DNA of 64,000 bases from Vibrio sp. SNU_ST1 (GCF_030563405.1 NZ_CP130748.1:248001-312000), one strand, 5' to 3'. Shown: positions 19,671-28,474, counted from the first letter of the stretch. Program-made: numbers and translations. The notes: a model not told the origin generated them from the sequence alone.

Positions 19671-19828
19671 ATGGCAGAGTATCAAACACTAATAGTTGCG
19701 GTAGCTAGTGCCTTGTCTAGCAGGGGGGGGGTGGTATTACGCTTAAAACGGATGTTAAGTGGCTGCGTTTGATGATGGAGAAGATGGATGAGCGGCTGAC
19801 TCGACTTGAAAGTAAAAGCCCTCATTGA
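19671..19828 (+). pseudogene. Frameshifted small phage-like gene interrupted at a G9 tract
   Basis: ATG 19671 follows directly on the previous stop codon. The frame reads MAEYQTLIVAVASALSSRGG and then shifts at the G tract, ending at TGA 19770 after 33 codons. With one G more (or two fewer) it would continue as GITLKTDVKWLRLMMEKMDE and RLTRLESKSPH to TGA 19826-19828, about 52 residues. That second part is a charged amphipathic helix of the kind found in small phage proteins. So it is either inactivated or switched by slippage in the homopolymer. Confidence 0.6.
19723..19731. repeat. Homopolymer tract G9
   Basis: Nine consecutive G inside the small phage-like gene. Tracts of this length are prone to slipped-strand mispairing, and sequencing error is also possible. 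Confidence 0.9.
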
Positions 19829-19837
19829 GAGGGCTTT
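19815..19837 (+). terminator. Terminator after the phage-like genes
   Basis: AAAGCCCTC / GAGGGCTTT stem around ATTGA. It overlaps the stop region of the frameshifted ORF and ends 11 bp before the IS left end. Before the IS landed it could also have served the convergent ATPase-nuclease gene. Confidence 0.75.
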
Positions 19838-19901
19838 ATCGTAAACCATGTACCGTCCTAAATATGGTTGACACATTTCCAACATGAAATTGGAGAGTGT
19901 C

Positions 19902-20303
19902 ATGAAAACAACAAGTAGACGTACTCAACGAGATTATTCTCTTGCCTTTAAATTGGCAGTCGTAAGCCAAGTTGAAAAAGGCGAAATGACTTATAAGCAA
20001 GCTCAAGAACGTTATGGGATCCAAGGTCGCTCTACCGTTTTAGTTTGGCTTCGCAAACATGGTCAACTAGATTGGTCTAAAGGAATAGAACAATCGAGAG
20101 CGTTAGGAGCGACTATGTCAAACTCTTCCTCAACTCAAACCCCAGAGCAACGAATCAAAGAACTCGAGCAGCAATTAGAAGAAACTCAGCTCAAAGCTGA
20201 GTTCTTTGAAGCGGTTGTAAAAGTCATGGATCGAGATTTCGGAGTCCGAATTTCAAAGAAGCGCAAGGCCGAGTTATTAAGGAAAAAACGGTCAGAAAGT
20301 TGA
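19902..20303 (+). CDS. IS3-family transposase OrfA
   Basis: The 133-residue protein (start at ATG 19902, since the frame before it lies in the inverted repeat) has a helix-turn-helix starting RRTQRDYSLAFKLAVVSQVE, with ERYGIQGRSTVLVWLRKHG as the recognition part. A C-terminal leucine-zipper-like coiled coil follows (TPEQRIKELEQQLEETQLKAEFFEAVV, about 80-110). It binds the IS ends. Near its 3' end a run of six A (20283-20288) is a likely site for -1 ribosomal frameshifting into OrfB. Confidence 0.9.
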   Translation: MKTTSRRTQRDYSLAFKLAVVSQVEKGEMTYKQAQERYGIQGRSTVLVWLRKHGQLDWSKGIEQSRALGATMSNSSSTQTPEQRIKELEQQLEETQLKAEFFEAVVKVMDRDFGVRISKKRKAELLRKKRSES

Positions 20304-21106
20304 CCGTTACTAAAGCTTGTCACTTCATAGGTATTACACGACAAGCTTTCTACAAGCGCTGTGTTGCAGAAATTCATCAGACAAAGAAAGATGAATATGT
20401 GCTCGGTTTTGTGAAGGAGCAAAGGATGATGCATCCTCGAATAGGGGCTCGTAAGATCAAGTATTTACTTGCTCAGAACGATATTGAAATCGGGCGAGAC
20501 CGCTTATTCTCTCTGCTGAGAGTGAATCGATTATTAGTACAGAATCGAAGGGCTTACCATCGAACCACAAACAGTAATCATCGCTTTTACTGCCATCCAA
20601 ATCGAATCAAAGAAGGCTTAATACCGGAAGGACCGGAGCAATTATGGGTTGCCGATATTACTTATCTAGCAACGCGGCGTGGTAGTACTTATCTCAGTTT
20701 AGTGACGGACGCTTACTCAAGAAAAATCGTGGGCTATCACATAAGTGATGATATGAAAGCTCACACGGTCAAGCAGGCCTTTTTAAACGCGCTGAAAGGG
20801 CGGAAGAATACAGGTGAGCTTGTCCATCACTCAGATAGAGGTGTTCAGTACTGCTCTGTTGAATACCAAGAGTTGCATCGACAGTATGGTGTATCTTGCT
20901 CAATGACTGATGGCTATGACTGTTATCAGAATGCGTTGGCAGAGAGGGTCAACGGAATATTGAAGATGGAGTATCTGTTGAATAAGCCTAATGATTTAGA
21001 TGAAGCAAAGAAAATGGTCGCTGAATCAGTAAAAATCTATAATGAATATAGGCCTCACACAGCTCTAAAATACAAAACGCCCGATGAAGTACATCGAGCG
21101 TTTTAG
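20300..21106 (+). CDS. IS3-family transposase OrfB (DDE integrase domain)
   Basis: The 268-residue frame overlaps the OrfA stop by 4 bp in the -1 register and is probably made as an OrfAB fusion. The retroviral-integrase-like core has D1 in LWVADITYLAT, D2 in HHSDRGVQYCS and E in ALAERVNGILKMEYL, the DD(35)E triad, preceded by an HTH_21 segment (MMHPRIGARKIKYLL). No stop or frameshift interrupts it. Confidence 0.92.
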   Translation: MTVTKACHFIGITRQAFYKRCVAEIHQTKKDEYVLGFVKEQRMMHPRIGARKIKYLLAQNDIEIGRDRLFSLLRVNRLLVQNRRAYHRTTNSNHRFYCHPNRIKEGLIPEGPEQLWVADITYLATRRGSTYLSLVTDAYSRKIVGYHISDDMKAHTVKQAFLNALKGRKNTGELVHHSDRGVQYCSVEYQELHRQYGVSCSMTDGYDCYQNALAERVNGILKMEYLLNKPNDLDEAKKMVAESVKIYNEYRPHTALKYKTPDEVHRAF

Positions 21107-21143
21107 TCAATCAAGTGTCAACCCATATCAGGACGGGTCACCA

Positions 21144-23132
21144 TTAATCAACTAGTACTTCTTCATCAAGAATCACTCCCTCAGTATATTCTGAGTAATT
21201 CGCGCGTAGGTACTGCAAACCATCTGTCGCGTTAATATCGAGGTCCAAATGTTCTCGGACAAACTCTAATCGGTGTTTGCATTCTTTGATTAGTTGTCCC
21301 CAAGTCTTGACCTGAATTGTCATATTGTCGGTTTGGTGGAAAATGCCTTGGCCAGTTTTATCTCTTTCTAGAGTTGAGTTAGTAAAATCGTCAGTATCGT
21401 TGGAAACAATCCAAAAGTTCCATTTTACGTCTAGTTTATTGAACCTTTCGTCTTTGGCTACGGCGAAAGCATAGGATTGAATCTGGTTTAACTCCGCCAT
21501 GCCGATAGGCACTTTAGGCGCTTTTAATTCGATAACTAAATGTTCAAGTTGTTCTGCGTGGTTTTTAGGCACTGAACGAGTTAGCATTAAGTCAACAATT
21601 CCACGAGTTTGATCAACTCTCGTTACAGGTTGATTTGGCTTTAAATCAATCTTCTTTGCTTCTAGGTGTTTTACTAGGACTTCAGTTAAAGAGCGGTCAT
21701 TCACAGAAAGTGAGAATGCATCTCCAAATACCCATGTGTTTTCAGCAAGAATTTTGTGGAGCTGAGTTCTTTCTTTGAGCACTTTTTTCTTATCAGGGGC
21801 AAATATTATCTGCTCTAAACCAACAATGAACTTGAGTCTGTCAGCAATGATTTTAGAAGCATTAATTATTGAAGTAAGACTAATATCTTGCAGTAGCTCT
21901 GCAAGTTCTTTTTGCTTCTTGACTGTTAAGTTCAATACTTCTTCCAAAATCAATTGAAGATCATTAGGGTTAGAAGCAACGATTTGTTGTAAAAGTCTAA
22001 ACTGTAATCTCTTTACTTTGACTGGAGACTTTTCAAACTCTGGAAGTTCACGACTAATGTTGATAGCCAAAACATCAAACATCTGTCTTTCTACTTCTTC
22101 TACCGCGTCGTCTGTTTTCCCTGTATATGGATAGATATTGTCATCTTTCCATTGCTGAATTATCCCCGCTGATTTTTCAATTCTTCTTAGGTAGAAATGA
22201 GTTCTTAATGCAGTGAGCGCTTCTTCTATAGGTTTAGATAACGATGGCTCTAAAGAGCCTAAGCTTAATACCCCTTTACTAGAAAGTTGACTTATGTGTT
22301 CGGATACTAAGTAGGCAGTATAGTTAAAGTCACTTGTTCCTCGAATTGTCTTATCATGCGTGTGTAGTGGGAAACTGTTTGAGTCACAGAAATGCAGCTC
22401 ATTCTTTGTGTCACACTTCCATTCTATGACCTTTAATGAGTAATCATGTGATTCATCATTAAAAACAACAGCTGGTAAATCTAAAGTTTGCTGGTGAGCA
22501 ATTTGCTCTGTTGGGTCAATTTTTTTCGAGTTAATGTAAAGGCTAGCACTTGGGTATTTAGATAGATAAATGGCAAACAAACAAGAAATATGGTTTGTTA
22601 AACCACTTTCCGAAATACTTAGCCCTTTATTTGTTAATTCAGAAATTGTAACGGTGGTGCCTGTTTTATTGAGGGAGTTGGGTGCATTGTCATCTTTGAG
22701 GGTGAACTTACCAATTTCCTCAGACTTTCCTACGATAGAAAGAGCGAGGTAGTCACCCTTATCTTCGTCGAAGTAAACGGTGTCCCAATCAATAATTCTG
22801 CCTAACGAGAAAGGCTTGAAACGACCTTGTCCTTCTTTACCATGTAAAAATCGTCCGTTAGGTGTTTTTTGCTGATACTTTTTCCATGAACCGCCTAGTT
22901 TGCTGAAGTGTTCATCTGCGATCTTGTTAGATATACCAATACCGTCATCAGTGATTTCAATTTTACTCAAGCCACCCATAATAGGGTCGTCGCAAAGCTT
23001 TATTGTAACTTTGTTTGCATCAGCATCGAAAGCGTTCCAAACTAGCTCTGAGATTGCTGCGTAGGCCGCACTATTGGATACTTTATTAAGGTGATCGCTT
23101 TCTACTTCAACTTTTAGGGTTCTGGTTGCCAT
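21144..23132 (-). CDS. GHKL ATPase fused to a PD-(D/E)XK nuclease-like domain; candidate defence protein
   Basis: This 662-residue protein is not a known housekeeping gene. Residues 1-160 form a GHKL/Hsp90-like ATP site: N box ELVWNAFDADA (E29, N33, D36), DDGIG (D62-G66), the glycine-rich lid HGKEGQGRFK (97-106) and TGTTVTISEL. The middle (about 170-450) is a helical transducer-like region. The C-terminus looks like a Shedu/DUF4263-type restriction-endonuclease fold: LAENTWVFG (E464, W467), GIVDLML (D514), VIELKAP (E535, K537), then QIQSYAFAVAKDERF and WNFWIVSND. A nucleic-acid target cut under ATP control is my inference. The gene is AT-rich to the eye, ends 3 bp from the IS copy and lies near an integrase remnant. 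The stop is undamaged. Confidence 0.7.
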   Translation of the reverse strand: MATRTLKVEVESDHLNKVSNSAAYAAISELVWNAFDADANKVTIKLCDDPIMGGLSKIEITDDGIGISNKIADEHFSKLGGSWKKYQQKTPNGRFLHGKEGQGRFKPFSLGRIIDWDTVYFDEDKGDYLALSIVGKSEEIGKFTLKDDNAPNSLNKTGTTVTISELTNKGLSISESGLTNHISCLFAIYLSKYPSASLYINSKKIDPTEQIAHQQTLDLPAVVFNDESHDYSLKVIEWKCDTKNELHFCDSNSFPLHTHDKTIRGTSDFNYTAYLVSEHISQLSSKGVLSLGSLEPSLSKPIEEALTALRTHFYLRRIEKSAGIIQQWKDDNIYPYTGKTDDAVEEVERQMFDVLAINISRELPEFEKSPVKVKRLQFRLLQQIVASNPNDLQLILEEVLNLTVKKQKELAELLQDISLTSIINASKIIADRLKFIVGLEQIIFAPDKKKVLKERTQLHKILAENTWVFGDAFSLSVNDRSLTEVLVKHLEAKKIDLKPNQPVTRVDQTRGIVDLMLTRSVPKNHAEQLEHLVIELKAPKVPIGMAELNQIQSYAFAVAKDERFNKLDVKWNFWIVSNDTDDFTNSTLERDKTGQGIFHQTDNMTIQVKTWGQLIKECKHRLEFVREHLDLDINATDGLQYLRANYSEYTEGVILDEEVLVD

Positions 23133-23248
23133 GACGGATTAAGCCTTATTATGATATTTGGTGCGTAATTTACCATTTAGCGGTATTTTGACTAGTATTC
23201 TTTAAGTTATTTTTGAGTGTAGTCGCTTATAATTGTTTTGAATCACGA

Positions 23249-23602
23249 TTAGTTCAGAGTCTTTTGTTTTTGATGAAGTTTATGCGGAAACAACTGCGTA
23301 TAAGCTTGCCATAGGATATTCAAGTTCCTATGTCCTGTTACTTGAGCAACTTCTTCAATTGAGTAGCCCTTCTCAAATAACCGACTTGCCCCTTCTCTTC
23401 GTAAGTCGTGATACCTCAAATCTTCAATACCCAATTCGTTTCTCACTCGCTGAAAGCCTGCGCTTACACGACGCGAGTTGTACGGGAAAATAAGTTCGTC
23501 TTTGTTCCTGAATGTTTTCGATTCCCTGTGTATAATCGCCCAATTATTTTTGACTACAATGTCCACTGTGAAGCGTGATTCACCGCTTTGAAGTGTTCTT
23601 TT
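23249..23602 (-). pseudogene. Tyrosine recombinase remnant (C-terminal part)
   Basis: Only the C-terminal catalytic part is left. DELIFPYNSRRVSAGFQRV is followed by RYHDLRREGASRLFEKGYS (box II H-x-x-R), VAQVTGHRN and the nucleophile Tyr in WQAYTQLFP. The open frame runs back to a TAA at 23603-23605, and the arm-binding and core-binding domains with the first catalytic Arg are missing. The nearest start is GTG at 23566. The layout resembles integrases that insert at the 5' end of dusA, and dusA indeed begins about 130 bp away. Confidence 0.75.
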
Positions 23603-23728
23603 TTAATGCTAGATGCCTTCGTTCCACTCCATCAATACGTACTATAGGCGTAGTGAGTGGGGGAGCTTGCGGCAGAACTAGCGAGTTTCTGTATATATAT
23701 GCAGTGTATAGATTTTGAGTAACGCTTT

Positions 23729-24730
23729 ATGAAACCTGACAATACCAGTAAATACGCGGCTAACCGCTTATCCGTTGCACCCATGTTGGATTGGACTGAC
23801 CGCCACTGTCGTTACTTTCACCGTTTGCTATCTCAGCAGACGCTTCTGTACACGGAAATGGTCACAACTGGTGCGATCTTACATGGTAAGGGCGACTTTC
23901 TAGAGTATAACGAGCAAGAACACCCATTAGCTCTTCAGCTTGGTGGTTCAAACCCGGTTGATCTGGCGGCTTGTGCCAAGCTTGCTGGTGAGCGTGGCTA
24001 TGATGAAGTGAACCTCAATGTAGGTTGCCCTTCAGATCGAGTTCAGAATGGTCGCTTTGGTGCTTGCCTAATGGCTGAGCCTGAGCTGGTGGCAGATTGT
24101 GTGTCAGCGATGAAAGAAGTCACGGATATTCCAATTACGGTGAAAACGCGTATTGGTATCGACGACCAAGACTCTTACGAGTTTCTGACTAAGTTTGTTT
24201 CAACGGTGTCTGAAAAGGGCGGTTGTGAGCAATTTACTATTCATGCGCGTAAAGCGTGGTTGAGTGGCCTTAGCCCGAAAGAGAACCGTGAGATCCCACC
24301 GCTAGATTACGATCGCGCGTACCAAATCAAGAAAGACTTCTCAGATCTTGTGATTGCGGTAAATGGTGGTATCACAACATTAGAACAGACTAAAGAACAC
24401 TTGCAGCACCTTGATGGTGTGATGATTGGTCGTGAGGCATACCATAGCCCGTTTATCTTGGCTGAAGTTGATCAGCAGATTTTCGGTTTAGACACGCCAA
24501 TCAAGAAACGCTCACAAGTGGTTGAAGAGATGTACCCGTACATTGAGCGTCAGCTTTCTAATGGAGCGAGCCTTGGTCATATCTCTCGTCATATGCTGGG
24601 TTTGTTCCAAAGCATGCCGGGCGCAAGACAATGGCGTCGTTACATCAGTGAGAATGCACATAAGAAAGGCGCGGGCATTGAGGTGATTCAGACGGCATTG
24701 GCTAAGATCCCTAAAGAGCTAAATGTATAG
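23729..24730 (+). CDS. dusA: tRNA-dihydrouridine synthase A
   Basis: The 333-residue FMN enzyme opens with [20 protein letters not shown], diagnostic for DusA. It continues with [31 protein letters not shown] (catalytic Cys), [19 protein letters not shown] and the FMN phosphate site [10 protein letters not shown]. It reduces U20/20a in tRNA D loops. The frame is complete, so the nearby integration event did not truncate it. Its promoter region (23603-23728) may have been supplied by the island. pspG follows, as in E. coli. Confidence 0.96.
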   Translation: MKPDNTSKYAANRLSVAPMLDWTDRHCRYFHRLLSQQTLLYTEMVTTGAILHGKGDFLEYNEQEHPLALQLGGSNPVDLAACAKLAGERGYDEVNLNVGCPSDRVQNGRFGACLMAEPELVADCVSAMKEVTDIPITVKTRIGIDDQDSYEFLTKFVSTVSEKGGCEQFTIHARKAWLSGLSPKENREIPPLDYDRAYQIKKDFSDLVIAVNGGITTLEQTKEHLQHLDGVMIGREAYHSPFILAEVDQQIFGLDTPIKKRSQVVEEMYPYIERQLSNGASLGHISRHMLGLFQSMPGARQWRRYISENAHKKGAGIEVIQTALAKIPKELNV

Positions 24731-24748
24731 ACACCCTCAAGGTTAAAG

Positions 24749-24801
24749 CAAAAGCCAAAAGCTAAGAATTAAAAGCTAGAAGCTTAAGGCTTAAAGAATA
24801 A
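24749..24801. repeat. Low-complexity purine-rich repeat after dusA
   Basis: Degenerate repeats of the words AAAAGCTAAGA, AAAAGCTAGAAGC and TTAAGGCTTAAAGAA. It lies in the dusA-pspG gap, is non-coding, and resembles in style the heptamer repeat after hflC. Confidence 0.5.
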
Positions 24802-24848
24802 GGTTAAATTCGCCATTAGAGGCTAAATTTACCATTGTGAGTTTCCGA

Positions 24849-24877
24849 GAAGCCACGCATGAAGATGCGTGGCTTTT
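24849..24877 (+). terminator. Terminator after dusA
   Basis: AGCCACGCAT / ATGCGTGGCT stem with a GAAG loop and TTTTAT tail. Confidence 0.85.
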
Positions 24878-24916
24878 TATTTGCCTGATAAATAAGGAGT
24901 TTATGGTTGTAGCTAA

Positions 24917-24935
24917 CTTGGTATGGAAGCTGCAA
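24917..24935 (+). promoter_or_regulatory. Sigma-54 promoter of pspG
   Basis: TTGG (24918-24921), ten bases, then GC of TGCA (24931-24934): the invariant GG-N10-GC spacing of a -24/-12 promoter. It lies about 50 bp before pspG, which in enterobacteria is driven by sigma-54 with the activator PspF. Confidence 0.75.
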
Positions 24936-24983
24936 TGTTAGAAAGTAGGAAAGATAGGTCATGAACTCATTAGGGAGACCATT

Positions 24984-25205
24984 ATGTTTGAATTAATCTT
25001 TGTTCTTATTTTCGTCGCAACTTTACTCGTTACTGGTATTACGTTTATGACGGTACTAGCGGCAACCGGAATCGCGTTAGCGGTCATGCTGGTCTTAGGT
25101 ATGATGGGAGTTGTGTTTAAACTGCTGCCTTGGCTGATCGTGATTGCCGTGGGTGTGTGGTTTTTCAAAAACTATGTACACAGCTCTAACCAAAGACGTT
25201 ATTAA
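24984..25205 (+). CDS. pspG: Phage shock protein G
   Basis: The 73-residue protein is almost entirely hydrophobic (two to three membrane segments, about residues 2-24, 27-45 and 48-62), ending in WFFKNYVHSSNQRRY. Position next to dusA, the sigma-54 promoter and the MFELIFVLIFVATLLVTGI start match PspG, an inner-membrane effector of the phage shock response to envelope stress. GGGAG precedes the ATG. Confidence 0.88.
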   Translation: MFELIFVLIFVATLLVTGITFMTVLAATGIALAVMLVLGMMGVVFKLLPWLIVIAVGVWFFKNYVHSSNQRRY

Positions 25206-25340
25206 GGTCATCGTGTCGTCAAATCTTTACTCGTCAGCGGTTTATCGTTTTAGAATTTAAGATGTGTGGTAGAATTTTCCCCAATAATCTATGAATGTGC
25301 ATACAATTAGCACAACGATATGGAACTGGAGCTATCTCAA

Positions 25341-26063
25341 ATGAATAAAATGCCATTAATTGCTTTAGTGGGAATGCTATCTTTAAGCTCGGCAGTGTCC
25401 GCTGAAGAAGAGTTTTCTTACACGACTAAGATCGGTGCTGATATGTGGTGGGGAAGTACAAAGCTGAATGAAGCTAGGTCGAGTGATTCAAACTCACCTT
25501 CGTTGTATTTCGCATTTGAGCATAATGCCCCTAAGCTGCCAAATGCGAGTTTCCGCTATTCTACTGTTGATACAACATTGTTAGCGTTTGATAAGTACGA
25601 CTACACGTTCTACTACACAATGTTGGATCACAAGTTGATGAACTTCGATGCGGGTGTGACATTTACTCAGTATGCAAATTCGCATTACAAAGATCCGTAC
25701 AGTTCGAAAACGACAAGTTTTGATGAGTTTACCTGGAGCTTCTACGGTAACGCAGAAATCAATGTCCCTAATACTCAGCTTGATATCATTGGTACGATGG
25801 AGTTTGGCAATAGCAATGGCATTAAGAGCACCGACTTAATCGCGGGTGTTCAGTACCGTATCCCAGTGGCTGCAACTGAAATAGCACTTCGTGGTGGCTA
25901 TCGTGTGATCGACCTTGATTCGGAAAAATTCTTCTCTTCAGAGCTGAATAAACCTCTTGATACGGACAAAGAACCTGATCCTTTGGATGATCCAAAGCCA
26001 GGGCCACCTAAAGCGTTTGTTATGGTTGATGGTTGGTTTGCCGGCGTAGAAGTACGCTTTTAG
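25341..26063 (+). CDS. TIGR04219-like outer-membrane beta-barrel protein
   Basis: I choose ATG 25341 (240 residues) over 25320 because it opens the signal peptide NKMPLIALVGMLSLSSAVSA-EEEF. The mature chain is a series of amphipathic strands with many Tyr/Trp/Phe (IGADMWWGST, FRYSTVDTTLLAFDKYDYTFYYTMLDHKLMNFDAG), a GG-containing strand IALRGGYRVIDLD, a Pro/Asp-rich loop (EPDPLDDPKPGPP) and the closing strand WFAGVEVRF. This matches the TIGR04219 family of small outer-membrane barrels in vibrios; the function is unknown. Confidence 0.75.
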   Translation: MNKMPLIALVGMLSLSSAVSAEEEFSYTTKIGADMWWGSTKLNEARSSDSNSPSLYFAFEHNAPKLPNASFRYSTVDTTLLAFDKYDYTFYYTMLDHKLMNFDAGVTFTQYANSHYKDPYSSKTTSFDEFTWSFYGNAEINVPNTQLDIIGTMEFGNSNGIKSTDLIAGVQYRIPVAATEIALRGGYRVIDLDSEKFFSSELNKPLDTDKEPDPLDDPKPGPPKAFVMVDGWFAGVEVRF

Positions 26064-26095
26064 GCAATTAAAGCGAATCTAGAACGAAATTTAAG

Positions 26096-26125
26096 AACGT
26101 CACTTTATTAAGTGGCGTTTTTTTA
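26096..26125 (+). terminator. Terminator after the TIGR04219-like gene
   Basis: AACGTCACTT / AAGTGGCGTT stem (one wobble) with a TATT loop and a T7 run. Confidence 0.8.
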
Positions 26126-26254
26126 TACCTATTAATTATATCTTTCTGGAATTAGTTAGCACATTCATCACTTTCGACCATCCTTAATGCAGAGGCCTAA
26201 TTAGCGTCTATTCTTATAAGGTCTATGTTGTGAGGTCAAAGCAAGGGATGGAAT

Positions 26255-26485
26255 ATGACACTCAATGAATTACGAAATTTATATCGAGAAAATCTGTTGG
26301 TTGAAGCGATCATAGAGCCCTCAATTCAAGAGGGGTCTTGGGTTGTGGAGTTTCGCCATATGGGAGGCGGGTTTGTTTTGCTTACTGATGTTCATGGGGA
26401 AGAGTGTCATTACGCGGATTTAGACCTAGCCTCTAAGTCGGCAATGGCGGTTGGCTTTCAACAAGTTCGTATTGAAAACCAGTAA
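26255..26485 (+). CDS. Conserved-looking small protein of unknown function
   Basis: The 76-residue soluble protein has the start MTLNELRNLYRENLLVEAIIEP, the strand pair GSWVVEFRHMGGGFVLLTDVHGEECHYADLD, and a C-terminal helix and strand ending in GFQQVRIENQ. The SD AAGGGATGG precedes the ATG. The alternation of one helix, an antiparallel sheet and a helix suggests a small folded domain rather than a chance frame. I do not recognise the family. It lies 123 bp before cysJ on the same strand. Confidence 0.6.
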   Translation: MTLNELRNLYRENLLVEAIIEPSIQEGSWVVEFRHMGGGFVLLTDVHGEECHYADLDLASKSAMAVGFQQVRIENQ

Positions 26486-26608
26486 CTCAATTGACGTTTC
26501 AATCGGTTTTTACTTCCAAAAAGTTATAAAACATACTTTTCTATTCTTTCTTGTTATTAAAAGGAGTGGTTAATCTATCGTCACGCAATGATTAGGGATG
26601 TCGTGACC

Positions 26609-28474
26609 ATGTCTTTAAATAAGAAAGAGTCTTCACAAAATAATAATGCACAGTCTGGGGCTAATGAGTTACCTGGGCTAGCAGCACCACTTAATGACCA
26701 ACAATTGGGTCATCTTCAGCAAACTGTTTCTGAATTATCTTCTCAACAACTGGCATGGGTCAGTGGTTACCTTTGGGGTGTGAGCCAAACTCAGCCTGTG
26801 GGTGCCGCCGCGCCAATCGCTCAAGCAGCCGCCGCAGTAGCCGCAAAACCTGCGGGTAAGCTCAGCATTATCTTCGCTTCTCAAACCGGTAATGCGAAAG
26901 GTGTCGCTGAATCGCTTGAGGCAGAAGCGAAAGCCTTAGGGATTGCTGTCGAGCTTTTTGATGCAAGTGATTATAAAGGTAAGAACCTAGCCAAAGAGAC
27001 ACACGTCATTTTTGTGGCTTCAACCAATGGTGAGGGCGAAGCCCCTGATAACGCCATTGAGTTGCATGAATTCCTTCAATCGAAGAAAGCGCCAAAATTA
27101 TCGAATCTACAATACGGTGTGATCGGTTTAGGTGACTCAAGCTATGAGTTCTTCTGCCAAACGGCTAAAGACTTCGATAACTTCCTCGCTAAGCTTGGTG
27201 CTAAATCGTTTGTCGACCGTCTTGATTGTGATGTTGATTACGAAGAGTCAGCAACGGAATGGCGTGCTAAAGCATTAGAGCAAGTAAAAGAGACGCTATC
27301 GACAGGCACTGAAGCCGATGTGGTTCAATTACCAGTAGGTCAAGCGGCTGCCGGTCATTCGCAATACACCAAACAAAACCCATACACAGCGACACTATTA
27401 ACGAGCCAAAAGATCACCGGTCGTGATTCGGGTAAAGATGTTCGTCATATCGAGATTGATCTTGATGAGTCGGGTATTACTTACCAACCGGGTGATGCAC
27501 TAGGCGTATGGTTTGAAAACAGTTCAGAACTCGCAAATCAGATTCTTTCTAAGGTTGGGCTGTCTGGTATCGAAAGTGTCGATGTCGATGGTGACAACTT
27601 GTCTCTGCATAGTGCACTCGTCAGCAAATTCGAGATTACCTCTTCAAACCCTCAGCTTGTGACTAAGTTTGCTGAGCTATCGGGCAGCAAGAAGTTAATT
27701 AAGCTGGTGGAAGATAAAGACAAGCTTCGTGAATACGCGGGTAATACTCAAGTTGTCGATGTTTTAGCTGAGAAGAAAACCAAGCTATCGGCTGATGAAT
27801 TGATTGGCCTACTACGTAAGTTAACTCCACGTCTCTACTCTATTGCGTCAAGCCAAGCAGAAGTAGATGAAGAAGTTCACTTGACGGTTGGTCTGGTTGA
27901 ATACCAAAAGGGCGATGAATCTCGTCTGGGTGGCGCTTCAAGTTTCTTAGCTCAACGCCTTGAAGAAGGTGGTGAAGTTAAGGTGTTTGTAGAGAACAAC
28001 AATAACTTCAAACTGCCGCAAGACGACAACACACCAATCATCATGGTTGGCCCGGGTACAGGTATCGCACCTTTCCGTAGTTTTGTTCAAGAGCGTGAAA
28101 ACAATGACGCTGAAGGTAAAAGCTGGTTGTTCTTTGGTGACCGTACCTTTACTCAAGATTTCTTATATCAAGTTGAATGGCAGAGGTATCTTAAATCTGG
28201 TGCATTAACCAAGCTTGATGTTGCGTTTAGTCGTGATCAAAAAGAAAAGGTTTATGTTCAAGATCGACTAATTGAACAGGCAGAGCAGGTTTGGCAATGG
28301 CTTCAAGAGGGCGCGTACCTCTATGTATGTGGCGATGCAACTCGAATGGCAAAAGATGTTCATGAAGCGTTAGTTACGATAGCGGAAAAACATGGCAACC
28401 AGAGCCGCGAACAAGCTGAACAATATATTAATGATTTACGTAAAGCGAAACGTTACCAAAGGGATGTGTACTAA
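26609..28474 (+). CDS. cysJ: Sulfite reductase flavoprotein subunit (alpha)
   Basis: I prefer ATG 26609 (621 residues), 9 nt after AGGGAT, to ATG 26588. The protein has an N-terminal flavodoxin domain ([18 protein letters not shown], about residues 82-99, FMN), the FAD-binding ferredoxin-reductase part (RLYSIASSQ) and the NADPH site ([33 protein letters not shown]), ending in the family terminus RYQRDVY. It passes electrons from NADPH through FAD and FMN to CysI, reducing sulfite to sulfide. An Ala/Pro-rich linker (about 60-80) precedes the flavodoxin domain. First gene of cysJIH. Confidence 0.97.
   Translation: MSLNKKESSQNNNAQSGANELPGLAAPLNDQQLGHLQQTVSELSSQQLAWVSGYLWGVSQTQPVGAAAPIAQAAAAVAAKPAGKLSIIFASQTGNAKGVAESLEAEAKALGIAVELFDASDYKGKNLAKETHVIFVASTNGEGEAPDNAIELHEFLQSKKAPKLSNLQYGVIGLGDSSYEFFCQTAKDFDNFLAKLGAKSFVDRLDCDVDYEESATEWRAKALEQVKETLSTGTEADVVQLPVGQAAAGHSQYTKQNPYTATLLTSQKITGRDSGKDVRHIEIDLDESGITYQPGDALGVWFENSSELANQILSKVGLSGIESVDVDGDNLSLHSALVSKFEITSSNPQLVTKFAELSGSKKLIKLVEDKDKLREYAGNTQVVDVLAEKKTKLSADELIGLLRKLTPRLYSIASSQAEVDEEVHLTVGLVEYQKGDESRLGGASSFLAQRLEEGGEVKVFVENNNNFKLPQDDNTPIIMVGPGTGIAPFRSFVQERENNDAEGKSWLFFGDRTFTQDFLYQVEWQRYLKSGALTKLDVAFSRDQKEKVYVQDRLIEQAEQVWQWLQEGAYLYVCGDATRMAKDVHEALVTIAEKHGNQSREQAEQYINDLRKAKRYQRDVY

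Larger units (their letters stand above)
19849..21140 (+). mobile_element. Complete IS3-family insertion sequence (1292 bp)
   Basis: The ends are imperfect inverted repeats. The left is TGTACCGTCCTAAATATGG followed by TTGACAC. The right, on the opposite strand, is TGACCCGTCCTGATATGGG followed by TTGACAC. Three flanking bases CCA are duplicated at 19846-19848 and 21141-21143. Inside are two overlapping frames (OrfA, OrfB) in the 0 and -1 registers. Everything needed for transposition appears intact, so this is probably a recent insertion. Confidence 0.92.

Noticed and set aside
26486-26608. CysB site upstream of cysJ
   Set aside because: The region is AT-rich and CysB sites are too degenerate to assign by eye.
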